Below are positions 1 through 7,557 of a stretch of DNA of 64,000 nucleotides, in pieces. The translations under genes and the position numbers were made by a program. The stretch comes from Fibrobacter sp. UBA7003. GTDB taxonomy: Bacteria; Fibrobacterota; Fibrobacteria; Fibrobacterales; Fibrobacteraceae. The DNA is taken from assembly GCA_002449765.1 (NCBI GenBank), contig DJXN01000002.1:349314-413313 (forward strand), given 5' to 3'. The notes below the pieces were generated by a model. The model did not search any database. It was not told the origin of the DNA and saw only the letters and a program-made list of their open reading frames with translations. Positions within the stretch are counted from its first letter, which is position 1. Each line of letters starts with the position of its first letter.

Positions 1-38
1 TTTATGATGACATAGTTTTAGAGTTCGCTCTTATTCTG

Positions 39-155
39 GACCTGAAAAACGACCAAAATTTCAACCATCCGAGAATAAGGCAGACACTCACACCCCAATG
101 GTGTGGGTCGTTTGTGCTTATCGGATGGACGGTTTCTTGGTCGTTACCTCAGGTC
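39..155 (+). ncRNA. Structured RNA candidate: long interrupted hairpin, class unknown
   Basis: The segment folds back on itself almost completely. Perfect pairings are 39-45 with 149-155 (7 bp), 49-56 with 137-144 (8 bp) and 65-72 with 121-128 (8 bp). Shorter helices follow: 76-79 with 117-120, 81-85 with 110-114 (one GU), and 86-94 with 100-108 (one GU), capped by a CCAAT loop. A symmetrical 8x8 internal loop lies at 57-64/129-136. An intrinsic terminator follows at once, so the transcript would run on the plus strand. The closing stem, central bubble and long apical stem resemble 6S RNA in outline, but it is short for 6S and I recognise no diagnostic sequence. It lacks the GGAA loop of SRP RNA. 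The 5' end is uncertain because no convincing promoter is visible in the 38 bases before it. Confidence 0.55.
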
Positions 156-158
156 AAT

Positions 159-190
159 AAGTGCTTACGATTCCGCACTTTTTCTTTTTT
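159..190 (+). terminator. Intrinsic terminator of the upstream structured RNA
   Basis: The stem AAGTGC (159-164) pairs with GCACTT (175-180) across a 10-nt loop and is followed by TTTCTTTTTT (181-190). It begins 3 nt after the long hairpin ends. There is no T-run on the opposite strand, which sets the direction. Confidence 0.7.
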
Positions 191-225
191 GGAAATGCAA
201 ATCGTCGGCACATGAGGTAAGACGA

Positions 226-249
226 GCTCCGAGTTTTTAACAACGGAGC
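226..249 (+). promoter_or_regulatory. Hairpin covering the ribosome binding site of the first lipoprotein gene
   Basis: GCTCCG (226-231) is complementary to CGGAGC (244-249). The right arm contains the GGAG that serves as Shine-Dalgarno for the ATG at 255. Folding would hide the ribosome binding site; whether it is regulated is inference. Confidence 0.35.
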
Positions 250-254
250 AACCG

Positions 255-1526
255 ATGAAAAAAAACAGTACATTTCTTTTCCTAAAGACCGTTATCGCTA
301 CAGGATTGTGCGGCATTCTCATTAGCGGTTGTTCCAAAGTTGATCAGGTAAAAGAAGGCAAATTCCATGCATATTCGACGACCACTATAGGTAAAGCATT
401 CGACGCGTCTTTTGGCAATGTCAAATGGACGGAAAACACAACATCTAAGGGACAAGATTTTGTCGAATTTAAAGGCGATGTTGATATTGATTTCCTTGAA
501 TTGTTAGCCACCGCTATCGTTGATGATGTCGGCAATGATCTAGCAAATCCAATGGCAGCCACAAATGCGATGGATGCTTGTTTTGGGAAATCATACGCTC
601 AACAATATAGAAAAGAGATATGGAAAGCTCTCATATCTGCGACAATTGGATCTTTTGGGCTGATAGCTCTCGACGGAGATATAGGAAACAAGATTAAGGC
701 AGGAACTATAGCGGACTTCGTTTCTGCATTGGCAAATAAATCCAATCGACTAACGGTCCAATTTGTTTTTACGGATAGCGACAATTCCGATTTTGAATTG
801 GGTTATTATGGATTCGAAGGCGAAGAATGGTCAAATTGCAATATTCAAGAACTCGTAGATACAGAGGACTTTCTCGATTTTGTTTATTCAAATCACACAT
901 ACAAAGTCTTTGATTTCAAAAAAATAGCCAAAGAAATCGTTGATCAAGCGGAATCCGCAAATCAACTGCCGGACACTCTGCTTAAAGAAAAAATTTCAAG
1001 CTACTCAAAAACAAAAGGGGTTTTAATAGCCAATACGGTAAACAGCGACCCTAGAGTTCTAAAAAGAAAAGACGAAATTGCAAAAGCCGCTGCAGAGCAA
1101 AAACGTCTTGAGGAGGAAGAAGCAAAGTGCAAAGCCGAAGAAGAAGAAACATTGCGCTTAGCCGAGGAAGAAAAACGAAGGCAAAATGCCATGAAAGAAA
1201 TCCTTCCAGCAATGAAAATATACAAACAAAAAATGGATGCGTACAAAGCAAACTGCCCCAACGGATGTGATGAATATCCTTATTGGGCGGTCATTGATTT
1301 CAAGCCTCCAAAATCTGAATACTTCGTATTCCGAGATGGCACTGAAATGGGAGGCTTTGATTGGCAACTTGGATTAGAGGCAAAAGAAGACATTCTTGGC
1401 ATCACCTGCCATTGGACAATAAGATGTCTCAATACAGAAAAATGTGAATGCAACATTTCTGATGATTGCAAAAACATCACACCAAATTTAAAATCAATCT
1501 GCGACATTGAATACGATGATTTCTAA
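255..1526 (+). CDS. Putative lipoprotein with coiled coil and Cys-rich C-terminus
   Basis: This 423-residue protein starts with a lipoprotein signal (hydrophobic residues 7-23, lipobox LISGC, lipid-modified Cys about residue 26), so it should be anchored in the cell envelope. The middle has no family I recognise. Residues about 271-315 are a strongly charged Glu/Lys/Ala/Arg coiled coil. The last ~90 residues hold many Cys (a CPNGC motif, then several more in the final 40 residues), suggesting a disulfide-stabilised or metal-binding domain. It is followed after 19 nt by a membrane protein and a sodium channel on the same strand, probably one operon. Base composition is more AT-rich than most of the window. 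Function unknown. Confidence 0.8.
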   Translation: MKKNSTFLFLKTVIATGLCGILISGCSKVDQVKEGKFHAYSTTTIGKAFDASFGNVKWTENTTSKGQDFVEFKGDVDIDFLELLATAIVDDVGNDLANPMAATNAMDACFGKSYAQQYRKEIWKALISATIGSFGLIALDGDIGNKIKAGTIADFVSALANKSNRLTVQFVFTDSDNSDFELGYYGFEGEEWSNCNIQELVDTEDFLDFVYSNHTYKVFDFKKIAKEIVDQAESANQLPDTLLKEKISSYSKTKGVLIANTVNSDPRVLKRKDEIAKAAAEQKRLEEEEAKCKAEEEETLRLAEEEKRRQNAMKEILPAMKIYKQKMDAYKANCPNGCDEYPYWAVIDFKPPKSEYFVFRDGTEMGGFDWQLGLEAKEDILGITCHWTIRCLNTEKCECNISDDCKNITPNLKSICDIEYDDF

Positions 1527-1545
1527 CCAATCATAGGAGAAAAAT

Positions 1546-2340
1546 ATGACTGACATCGAAAATTTCTCATACAAAACAACCGAGCCATCATTCTTTTCTA
1601 AACTAAAAGGCTTGTATTGGCTCACTCCCAAATCAAGACGATTGAAAGAAATAAAATTTGAAGATGAAAAAATCTTCATTTCTGTCATGTCCGGACAGGA
1701 ACTATGCGCTCCTATCAAGGAATGTTCTTTCAAATATGGAATAGACAAAGCGGACAGAATAGAAGTATACGTAACGACGCAAGATAAAAAAATCCATTTT
1801 ACAGAAATTCCAGGAACTTTGGATGATGACGCTTGGGAGAACATTCGCTCATTCATCATAGAGGATTGCGACGCAAACGAGCTCACCTCAGCTAAAGTTC
1901 TTTCTGTACTCGAACATGTAAAAAATGCCATAGACGACCCATTAGGAACCGTCATTGATATAACAACAGACATTTTTTCAAAGAGTGGATCCATAAAAAA
2001 GAAGATTATCGCCGGTTTATGCGCTATTTTAATCGCTTCTGGATGCATATATTATTTTATGCGCAGCGACACGGAAGAAAACGAGCAGTTATCCTGCAAA
2101 CTTGTGACAGAAATTTTGCAAGAAAATGGAGATGGAGGCAAATGCGAAAAAATAGAATTAGGGAATGCTATTCATTATGGCGACAGTACAATTTTCAACA
2201 ACGCCAAAGCCTACCTAGACAACGAGAATGAAATTAATGTTATCGTGACAATTTACGAAAATACGGTTTACGTCGACATCCCTGGCAACAATAACGAAGC
2301 AGATGATGAAGAGGAAGACGATGAGGACGACGTTGAATAA
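1546..2340 (+). CDS. Single-span membrane protein of unknown function
   Basis: The product is 264 residues with a soluble N-terminal region (about 1-150), one membrane segment (about 153-172, preceded by a Lys triplet that favours an inside N-terminus) and a ~90-residue outer part. The C-terminus is an extremely acidic Asp/Glu tail. The start has a GGAG site (ATAGGAGAAAAAT before the ATG). The last 20 nt overlap the start of the channel gene, so the coding of the acidic tail is constrained by a second reading frame. The two proteins are probably translationally coupled. An accessory role for the channel is possible but only inferred from position. Confidence 0.75.
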   Translation: MTDIENFSYKTTEPSFFSKLKGLYWLTPKSRRLKEIKFEDEKIFISVMSGQELCAPIKECSFKYGIDKADRIEVYVTTQDKKIHFTEIPGTLDDDAWENIRSFIIEDCDANELTSAKVLSVLEHVKNAIDDPLGTVIDITTDIFSKSGSIKKKIIAGLCAILIASGCIYYFMRSDTEENEQLSCKLVTEILQENGDGGKCEKIELGNAIHYGDSTIFNNAKAYLDNENEINVIVTIYENTVYVDIPGNNNEADDEEEDDEDDVE

Positions 2341-3121
2341 TTTCCTTCAATCCTCTAAGTTTTCTAATTTCATAATTATTGTAGTCCTAGTCAATTCGGC
2401 TGTTCTAGGGCTACAAACATCTCCTTCTATTACAGAACACTTTGGCTATCTTTTAAACATCCTGGACAAAGTTTGTTTATACATCTTTGTTTTAGAAGCC
2501 ATACTAAAAATTTCATCATTTCGGCTAAATTATTTCAAGGATGGATGGAATTGGTTTGATTTCTTAATTGTAGTATTTTCACTCTTAGCTGATTTCCCTG
2601 CCTTATCTTCACTTCGCGTTCTAAGAATCATCCGTGTATTCAGAGCTTTTAAACTTATTAGTGGGATGAAGCCTCTTCAAACAATCGTTTCTGTTATAGG
2701 AAAGTCTATTCCCAGTATATCATGGACAATTTTGTTATTGTTAATCATTTACTATGTCTTCGCAATAATAGGAACAACTCTCTTTGGAGAAAATTTTCCC
2801 GCATGGTTTGGTTCCATTGGAAAATCAATGTATTCCTTATTCCAAATAATGACATTGGAATCATGGTCTATGGGGATCAGCCGACCCGTCATGGAAGTAT
2901 ATCCTTATGCTTGGGCATTTTTCATCCCATTTATACTCATAACATCATTCGTTGTTCTGAATGTTCTCGTGGGAATTGTCGTCAATTCCTTTGGGGAAAC
3001 GACATCATCAGAACCGCAAAGTACAACAAAAGAAAAAGATTTTCTAAATGAAGTAGAAGCAATCAAGCAACACCTTAACAATTTGGAGACCTTGATTGAG
3101 AAAAAAGAACAACAATTGTAG
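2321..3121 (+). CDS. Bacterial voltage-gated sodium channel (NaChBac/NavAb type)
   Basis: This 266-residue protein has the six-helix ion_trans layout. The S4 voltage sensor carries positive residues every third position (R99, R102, R105, R108, K111 from this start). The pore carries TLESWSM (about 178-184), the selectivity filter of the NavAb/NaChBac group, followed by a segment close to the family's filter-S6 region and a final S6. A short coiled-coil tail (about 235-266) fits the tetramerising C-terminus of this family. The start at 2321 is chosen because GAGGAAG (2311-2317) lies just before it; ATGs at 2303 and 2306 are alternatives. It overlaps the preceding gene by 20 nt and ends before a strong terminator. 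Known members conduct Na+ as homotetramers; the role here is not evident. Confidence 0.9.
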   Translation: MRTTLNNFLQSSKFSNFIIIVVLVNSAVLGLQTSPSITEHFGYLLNILDKVCLYIFVLEAILKISSFRLNYFKDGWNWFDFLIVVFSLLADFPALSSLRVLRIIRVFRAFKLISGMKPLQTIVSVIGKSIPSISWTILLLLIIYYVFAIIGTTLFGENFPAWFGSIGKSMYSLFQIMTLESWSMGISRPVMEVYPYAWAFFIPFILITSFVVLNVLVGIVVNSFGETTSSEPQSTTKEKDFLNEVEAIKQHLNNLETLIEKKEQQL

Positions 3122-3154
3122 TCGGGATAATCTACACGAACGAGAATCCATTTT

Positions 3155-3187
3155 AAAGAGGTGTTCCTAACGGAGCACCTCTTTTTT
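3155..3187 (+). terminator. Intrinsic terminator after the sodium channel operon
   Basis: A 13-bp stem (3155-3167 with 3172-3184, one GU pair) with a TAAC loop ends in a T-run. It lies 34 nt after the channel stop and before a convergent gene, so it may also limit read-through from that gene. Confidence 0.85.
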
Positions 3188-3201
3188 GATTTATCCACCT
3201 T

Positions 3202-3723
3202 TTAGAACTCGGCTACGATACCGAGACCGACAGGGAAAAACGGCTTGTCGTTATCAAGCGTTCCATACTCAGCATCGAAATGAGTATAATAGCCGCCATT
3301 GCCGGCATAGAACTCAAAGCCCATTTCAAAGTAGGCTCCAAAATGGTTCAGGAACATGTGCTGGTACCCCAAGCCAAAAACCAGTCGCCAATAATTGATG
3401 TCCCTCGTATGCTCGATGAGTTCAGAATTTTCCGAACCCACATTCGTTATCGTAAAGCCGTTCATTTCACCGGTTATCCATTCCGAAGAATGGTATACAT
3501 ACGGGCCCGTCAAGCCCGTAAAGCGGTAGGCAATCCCGATTCCTCCCATAAAATCGTAGTCGGAGTTGTAGGCAGCCAAATGAACGTTAGCGGAGAGATG
3601 TCCGTCCAGCATGGTGTACCCGACACCGACCATCCCCTGAGACGGCCCGAAACCGAGAGAAACACCTATCTGGGCAAAACTAGCCCCGACAAAAAGACAA
3701 AGTATTAAGAGAACCTTCTTCAT
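3202..3723 (-). CDS. Small predicted outer-membrane beta-barrel protein
   Basis: The 173-residue product has a clean signal peptide (MKKVLLILCLFVGASFAQ). The mature part is rich in Gly, Tyr and Phe with alternating hydrophobic residues (for example GVSLGFGPSQGMVGVGY) and ends in Phe, the classic C-terminal signature for Bam-dependent barrels. Its length would suit an eight-stranded barrel. I cannot name the family. AGGAGG just upstream of the start (3731-3736 on the complementary strand) supports the chosen ATG. It converges on the sodium channel operon. Confidence 0.75.
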   Translation of the reverse strand: MKKVLLILCLFVGASFAQIGVSLGFGPSQGMVGVGYTMLDGHLSANVHLAAYNSDYDFMGGIGIAYRFTGLTGPYVYHSSEWITGEMNGFTITNVGSENSELIEHTRDINYWRLVFGLGYQHMFLNHFGAYFEMGFEFYAGNGGYYTHFDAEYGTLDNDKPFFPVGLGIVAEF

Positions 3724-3885
3724 GTATAACCTCCTATTTTATACTAGAACGTTTTTACAACAAAATAACTATTTATTTTCAAAAAAAGACGCCCCTAATC
3801 ACCCCAAAATCACATTCCGTCAGAAAATTTCAACAATCCCTCCTTTTTTTATTATTATTAAATCATCAAGTTAGGAGAACAAATT

Positions 3886-4782
3886 ATGAAATTCACCAAA
3901 TTTCTATTTGCGGGCGTATTTTCCGCAAGCCTTTTCACCACAAGCCTACATGCGGCGGAATGCAACGTCACCCACCATCAGGGCGGGGGCGGCAGCACCG
4001 ATATCTACATGGGGTATCCGGCAACAGCGCTCTACCTGTTCGAAGGCGACTACCTGAACCTCTCCAAGATGGGCCTGCGCGAACCGGCGGTCAAGAACGC
4101 CTCCGGCACCGATACGGCATGGGTCTACAGGTCCGAACTGGATTCCACCATGATCGTAATCGTCACCGAGAAGGTGGTCAAGGTCGCACGAGTCACCTAC
4201 TCCGATGACGAGAATTCACGAATGGATTCACTTTTCTCCGTGAAGCACAAAGACGTGTACAAGGACGAGTTTCCGCGCCTGCAGAAGGCGGGAGTCTTCA
4301 AGGGGACGGCGGAACAGGCAGATTCCCTCGTGACACACGTATTTGAATTGTGCCAGCGATTCTACAGCAAAGATTACGGTTACGGCGGCTGTGTATTCAA
4401 CCCGCCCGAGCAGAGAGGAAGAAACGGCGGGAAGGACGTCGACATGGTCGACATGCCGCTTGCACTCGCAGCCGTTGCCGGCGAGTTCACCATCCTTCTC
4501 GATACGCTGAATACGTGTCCGGATTACAAGTTCCCTGCCGAATCCCCGACAGTCAATCCGCGCACCGCCGCGGGACTACCGCAGGCGAAGGCCAGCTTCG
4601 TAAGGCTCGGCCAGATGCGCTACCGTATCACGAACGTGAAGCCCGGTTCCGCGTACAAGGCATTCAGCCTGAACGGCCAACTGATCGAAAGCGGCATCTT
4701 GAATGACGGCGTGTTTACGGCAAAAAATTTGCCCGTCATCCTGATGCTGGACAACAGCCAGAACCTTTACCTGAAGGATTAA
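3886..4782 (+). CDS. Secreted protein of unknown function with C-terminal sorting-like domain
   Basis: This 298-residue protein has a Sec signal peptide (cleavage probably after SLHAA, residue ~24) and a Gly-rich stretch (HHQGGGGS) at the mature N-terminus. The body has no recognised catalytic motif. The last ~65 residues look like a small beta-sandwich with the pattern SLNG...ESG...KNLPV...YLKD, similar in style to the C-terminal domains on other secreted proteins in this window and to type IX secretion sorting domains. AGGAG lies before the ATG. It has no obvious operon partner. Assignment to type IX secretion is inference. Confidence 0.7.
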   Translation: MKFTKFLFAGVFSASLFTTSLHAAECNVTHHQGGGGSTDIYMGYPATALYLFEGDYLNLSKMGLREPAVKNASGTDTAWVYRSELDSTMIVIVTEKVVKVARVTYSDDENSRMDSLFSVKHKDVYKDEFPRLQKAGVFKGTAEQADSLVTHVFELCQRFYSKDYGYGGCVFNPPEQRGRNGGKDVDMVDMPLALAAVAGEFTILLDTLNTCPDYKFPAESPTVNPRTAAGLPQAKASFVRLGQMRYRITNVKPGSAYKAFSLNGQLIESGILNDGVFTAKNLPVILMLDNSQNLYLKD

Positions 4783-4812
4783 AAACAAGTTAAGCGCGAA
4801 TGCGACAGAAAA

Positions 4813-5190
4813 CTACTCGAGTGCTTCGCGGATTTGCTGTATAAAGTTCATCTCCTCGGGCGAGACGTTGCTTTCGTTGTCATCTTCGCGGGAGGCGTTC
4901 GCCACGCGGAGCATGGATTCGAGCACCTTGCTCTTGAATTCGGGCGTAGATTCCTTCAGCGCTTCGATGCAGGCGCCCGCACGTTCCTTCGCCGACTTGA
5001 ACTTCGCATAGAGGTCATTGAAGTCGTCCCACGAGACATCCGGTACAAGTTCGTCGTGAATCGCGTCGAGCGTGTCGCTCTCGGCCTCGGTCGCCGAGGC
5101 TGAACCGGGCAGAAGTTTCTCGGTTTCGGTTTCGTGATACAGGCATGCCACCTGCCAAGAAAGAATCAAGAGCGCCATATTCGAATTCAT
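4813..5190 (-). CDS. Small acidic helical protein, possibly TerB-like
   Basis: The product is 125 residues from the ATG at 5190, chosen because a GAGG lies 8 nt upstream; an in-frame extension to 5331 would overlap dnaX and reads like non-coding sequence. It is acidic and mostly helical, with a final block (VSPEEMNFIQQIREALE) that recalls TerB-type helical domains. The resemblance is weak. It is divergent from dnaX, with the start codons 88 nt apart. Confidence 0.6.
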   Translation of the reverse strand: MNSNMALLILSWQVACLYHETETEKLLPGSASATEAESDTLDAIHDELVPDVSWDDFNDLYAKFKSAKERAGACIEALKESTPEFKSKVLESMLRVANASREDDNESNVSPEEMNFIQQIREALE

Positions 5191-5265
5191 CGTGAACCTC
5201 GTAATTTTTTTCAAAATATAATCAAAAGCGACTTCCGGACTGGCCCGAATTCGACACTTTTTTGC

Positions 5266-5271
5266 TATATT
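5266..5271 (+). promoter_or_regulatory. TATATT box 7 nt before dnaX (possible leaderless promoter)
   Basis: TATATT is preceded by a T-rich run and followed by only CCAAGAC before the ATG at 5279. No Shine-Dalgarno is present in the gap. If this is the -10 element, transcription would start at or beside the start codon. Confidence 0.45.
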
Positions 5272-5278
5272 CCAAGAC

Positions 5279-7012
5279 ATGGCATACGTAGCAATGGCCC
5301 GCAAGTGGCGCCCGCAGTCCTTTGACGACATGGTCGGGCAGGAACATATCGCGAAAACCCTCCAGAACGCAATCGAGGGGGGCAGACTCCATCACGCATT
5401 CCTCTTTACCGGCACCCGCGGTGTAGGCAAGACCACCAGTGCCAGAATCCTCGCCCGCACGCTCAACTGTTCTGGCGGCGACCCGCTGCACCCCTGCGGC
5501 AAATGCGAAAGCTGCAAGGACATTTCGGGCGGAAACCCGATGGACGTGTACGAAATAGACGCGGCCTCCAACACCGGAGTCGAGAACATTCGCGATGTCA
5601 TTGACCGCGTACAGTACCCTCCCGTCATCGGCAAGTACAAGATTTTCATCATCGACGAAGTCCACATGCTTTCGACCGGGGCCTTCAACGCCCTCCTGAA
5701 GACGCTCGAAGAACCGCCTCCGCACGTGATTTTCATCTTCGCAACCACCGAGGTCAACAAGGTCCCGCAGACCATCCTCAGCCGTGTGCAGCGTTTCGAC
5801 TTCAAACGCCTGACCATGGACCAGATCCGCAGCCGCCTGCGCTACATCTGCGAACAGGAAGGCATCAACGCAAGCGACGAGGCCCTGAACATCTTTGCCG
5901 AGAAGGCGGACGGCTCCATGCGCGACGGCCTCACCTACTTCGACCAGGCCTACGCCTTCACGGGAAACGAGATGACGGACGAATCTGTCCGGTCCGTTCT
6001 GGGAATCCCGCCCGTCGAGCTTTTCTTCGACCTCATCAACGCCATCGAAAGCCATAATCTCAAGGGTTGCTTCCTGATGGTCGACAAGGCTGTAAGCCGC
6101 GGCATCGAGTTCGCGCCACTCCTGGACGGATTCGGCAAGTTCCTCCGCAACCTCCTTTACGGCCGCCTCGACGCGTTTTCGCCTGACGCTTTGAACATCT
6201 CTACGGAACTCTACACGAAGCTCAAGGAAACCGCGACAGGCCTTTCCAACGGGGACCTGCTACGCATATCCAAGATGCTCATCGACCTGCAGGCGCAAAT
6301 CCGCTACAGTTCCAACCCGCGGCTCCTTGTCGAGACGACATTCGCCCGCATGGCTTGGCTCGACAGGCTCACCGACCTCCGGCGAGCACTTGCCGCTATA
6401 AACGACCCGAAAAGCGCCTCAGACGAGGCGACAAAAAAAAAAGTAGCTGACGTCCAGCAGATGCTCGACACCCAGGAATCTTCCCAGGGGGCAAGCATGG
6501 ATTTCGTCGGCAGCTCCGACTTTGACAGCCCGGTCGCATTCTCGCGCTACGAAATCACCGCCGCCTGGCCCTCCATCGTGGCTGGCCTCGCCGACTGCGG
6601 AGACTACAAGTTTTCCGCTGCCATCACAGGGACCATCCTGGAAGCGGGCGACATCAAGGCGAACCCCTTCCCGCTATTTCTCACCTATATCGGCGAAACG
6701 GAGAACAACACCTCCTGGGGCTACCAGCAGATTTGCGAGAACCCGGAATTCGCGAAGCGCGTACAGACTATCCTGGAAGACAAGTTGCAGACGAAGGTCT
6801 CCCTCTCGATAAAGACCCGCGCCTACACGCAAGAAGAACGAGTTTCCAGGGAAAACGCCCTCAAGAGCCCCTTCGAAAAGGACTGCGAAAGCATAGGCGG
6901 ATTGAAGGAACTCGTAGAAAAATTCATGGGAGAATTGGTATATTCTAGGTCGCTAGAAAAGGTTACCGAAGCCCCGGCTGGCGAACAGCCCGAAGAAATG
7001 AACGACAACTAA
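5279..7012 (+). CDS. dnaX: DNA polymerase III subunit gamma/tau
   Basis: This 577-residue protein is the AAA+ clamp-loader subunit that, with HolA/HolB homologues, loads the sliding clamp and organises the replisome. The N-terminal ARKWRPQSF block is diagnostic. Walker A is GTRGVGKT (45-52), zinc ligands are C64, C73, C76 and C79, Walker B is IIDEVHM (124-130) and the sensor I region is ATTE (155-158). The arginine finger of the SRC motif is kept as S168-R169 but the Cys is Val. The region beyond ~360 is divergent, as is normal for tau-specific domains. I see no obvious frameshift site that would make a short gamma form. The YbaB gene follows 30 nt later, the usual dnaX-ybaB order. Confidence 0.97.
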   Translation: MAYVAMARKWRPQSFDDMVGQEHIAKTLQNAIEGGRLHHAFLFTGTRGVGKTTSARILARTLNCSGGDPLHPCGKCESCKDISGGNPMDVYEIDAASNTGVENIRDVIDRVQYPPVIGKYKIFIIDEVHMLSTGAFNALLKTLEEPPPHVIFIFATTEVNKVPQTILSRVQRFDFKRLTMDQIRSRLRYICEQEGINASDEALNIFAEKADGSMRDGLTYFDQAYAFTGNEMTDESVRSVLGIPPVELFFDLINAIESHNLKGCFLMVDKAVSRGIEFAPLLDGFGKFLRNLLYGRLDAFSPDALNISTELYTKLKETATGLSNGDLLRISKMLIDLQAQIRYSSNPRLLVETTFARMAWLDRLTDLRRALAAINDPKSASDEATKKKVADVQQMLDTQESSQGASMDFVGSSDFDSPVAFSRYEITAAWPSIVAGLADCGDYKFSAAITGTILEAGDIKANPFPLFLTYIGETENNTSWGYQQICENPEFAKRVQTILEDKLQTKVSLSIKTRAYTQEERVSRENALKSPFEKDCESIGGLKELVEKFMGELVYSRSLEKVTEAPAGEQPEEMNDN

Positions 7013-7042
7013 TAAAGAAAACCGCTAAAAGGAAAAACCGCT

Positions 7043-7351
7043 ATGGACATGAGTAAAATGCTTAAGGACCTCCAGAAGATGCAGAGCAAGATGCTGAAGG
7101 CCCAGAACGACCTCAAAACCCAAAGTTTCGACGCCGAAGCCGGCGGCGGCATGGTCAAGGTCGCCATCAACGGTCAGGGTGTGCTGACGATGATCAAGAT
7201 CAATCCGGACGCCGTGGACAAGGACGACGTTGAAGCCCTCGAAGACCTCGTCATGGCAGCCGTCAATTCAGCCATCAAGAAAAAAGACGAGGCGGCACAA
7301 TCAAGCCTTTCCAACATCACCGGCGGCATGAAAATCCCCGGTCTGATGTAG
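7043..7351 (+). CDS. YbaB/EbfC family nucleoid-associated protein
   Basis: This 102-residue protein has the family pattern: an N-terminal helix rich in Met, Lys and Gln (MLKDLQKMQSKMLKAQNDL), a central beta region with VKVAINGQG, and a helix around EDLVMAAVNSAIKK. Family members form dimers that bind DNA and are commonly encoded next to dnaX and recR. AAAAGGAAA precedes the ATG. The dnaX linkage here supports the call. A strong terminator follows. Confidence 0.95.
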   Translation: MDMSKMLKDLQKMQSKMLKAQNDLKTQSFDAEAGGGMVKVAINGQGVLTMIKINPDAVDKDDVEALEDLVMAAVNSAIKKKDEAAQSSLSNITGGMKIPGLM

Positions 7352-7382
7352 CCCCGGATATGAGAATCCGACCCCTGTTTTG

Positions 7383-7417
7383 ACACCCTTCCGCCCCCCG
7401 GCGGAAGGGTGTTTTTT
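7383..7417 (+). terminator. Intrinsic terminator of the dnaX-ybaB operon
   Basis: ACACCCTTCCGCC (7383-7395) pairs with GGCGGAAGGGTGT (7400-7412) around a short C-rich loop, followed by six Ts. It starts 31 nt after the ybaB stop. Confidence 0.92.
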
Positions 7418-7557
7418 GCACCCCAAAAGGAGCAACCTAAAATCCAGGATTCCTCTCATCCATAGATTCGTGCATTCCATCACTTTTTTTCACGGGGAAC
7501 CTTTAACATCATATAATATATTTTTACATTTGGCGGGTCAAATTTTATGGAGAACAG

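Noticed and set aside
39..155. Long hairpin considered as SRP RNA
   Set aside because: The conserved GGAA tetraloop and asymmetric loop of SRP helix 8 are absent; the apical loop is CCAAT.
5190..5331. N-terminal extension of the small acidic protein gene to 5331
   Set aside because: It would overlap the start of dnaX and the extra residues look non-coding; the ATG at 5190 has a GAGG site.
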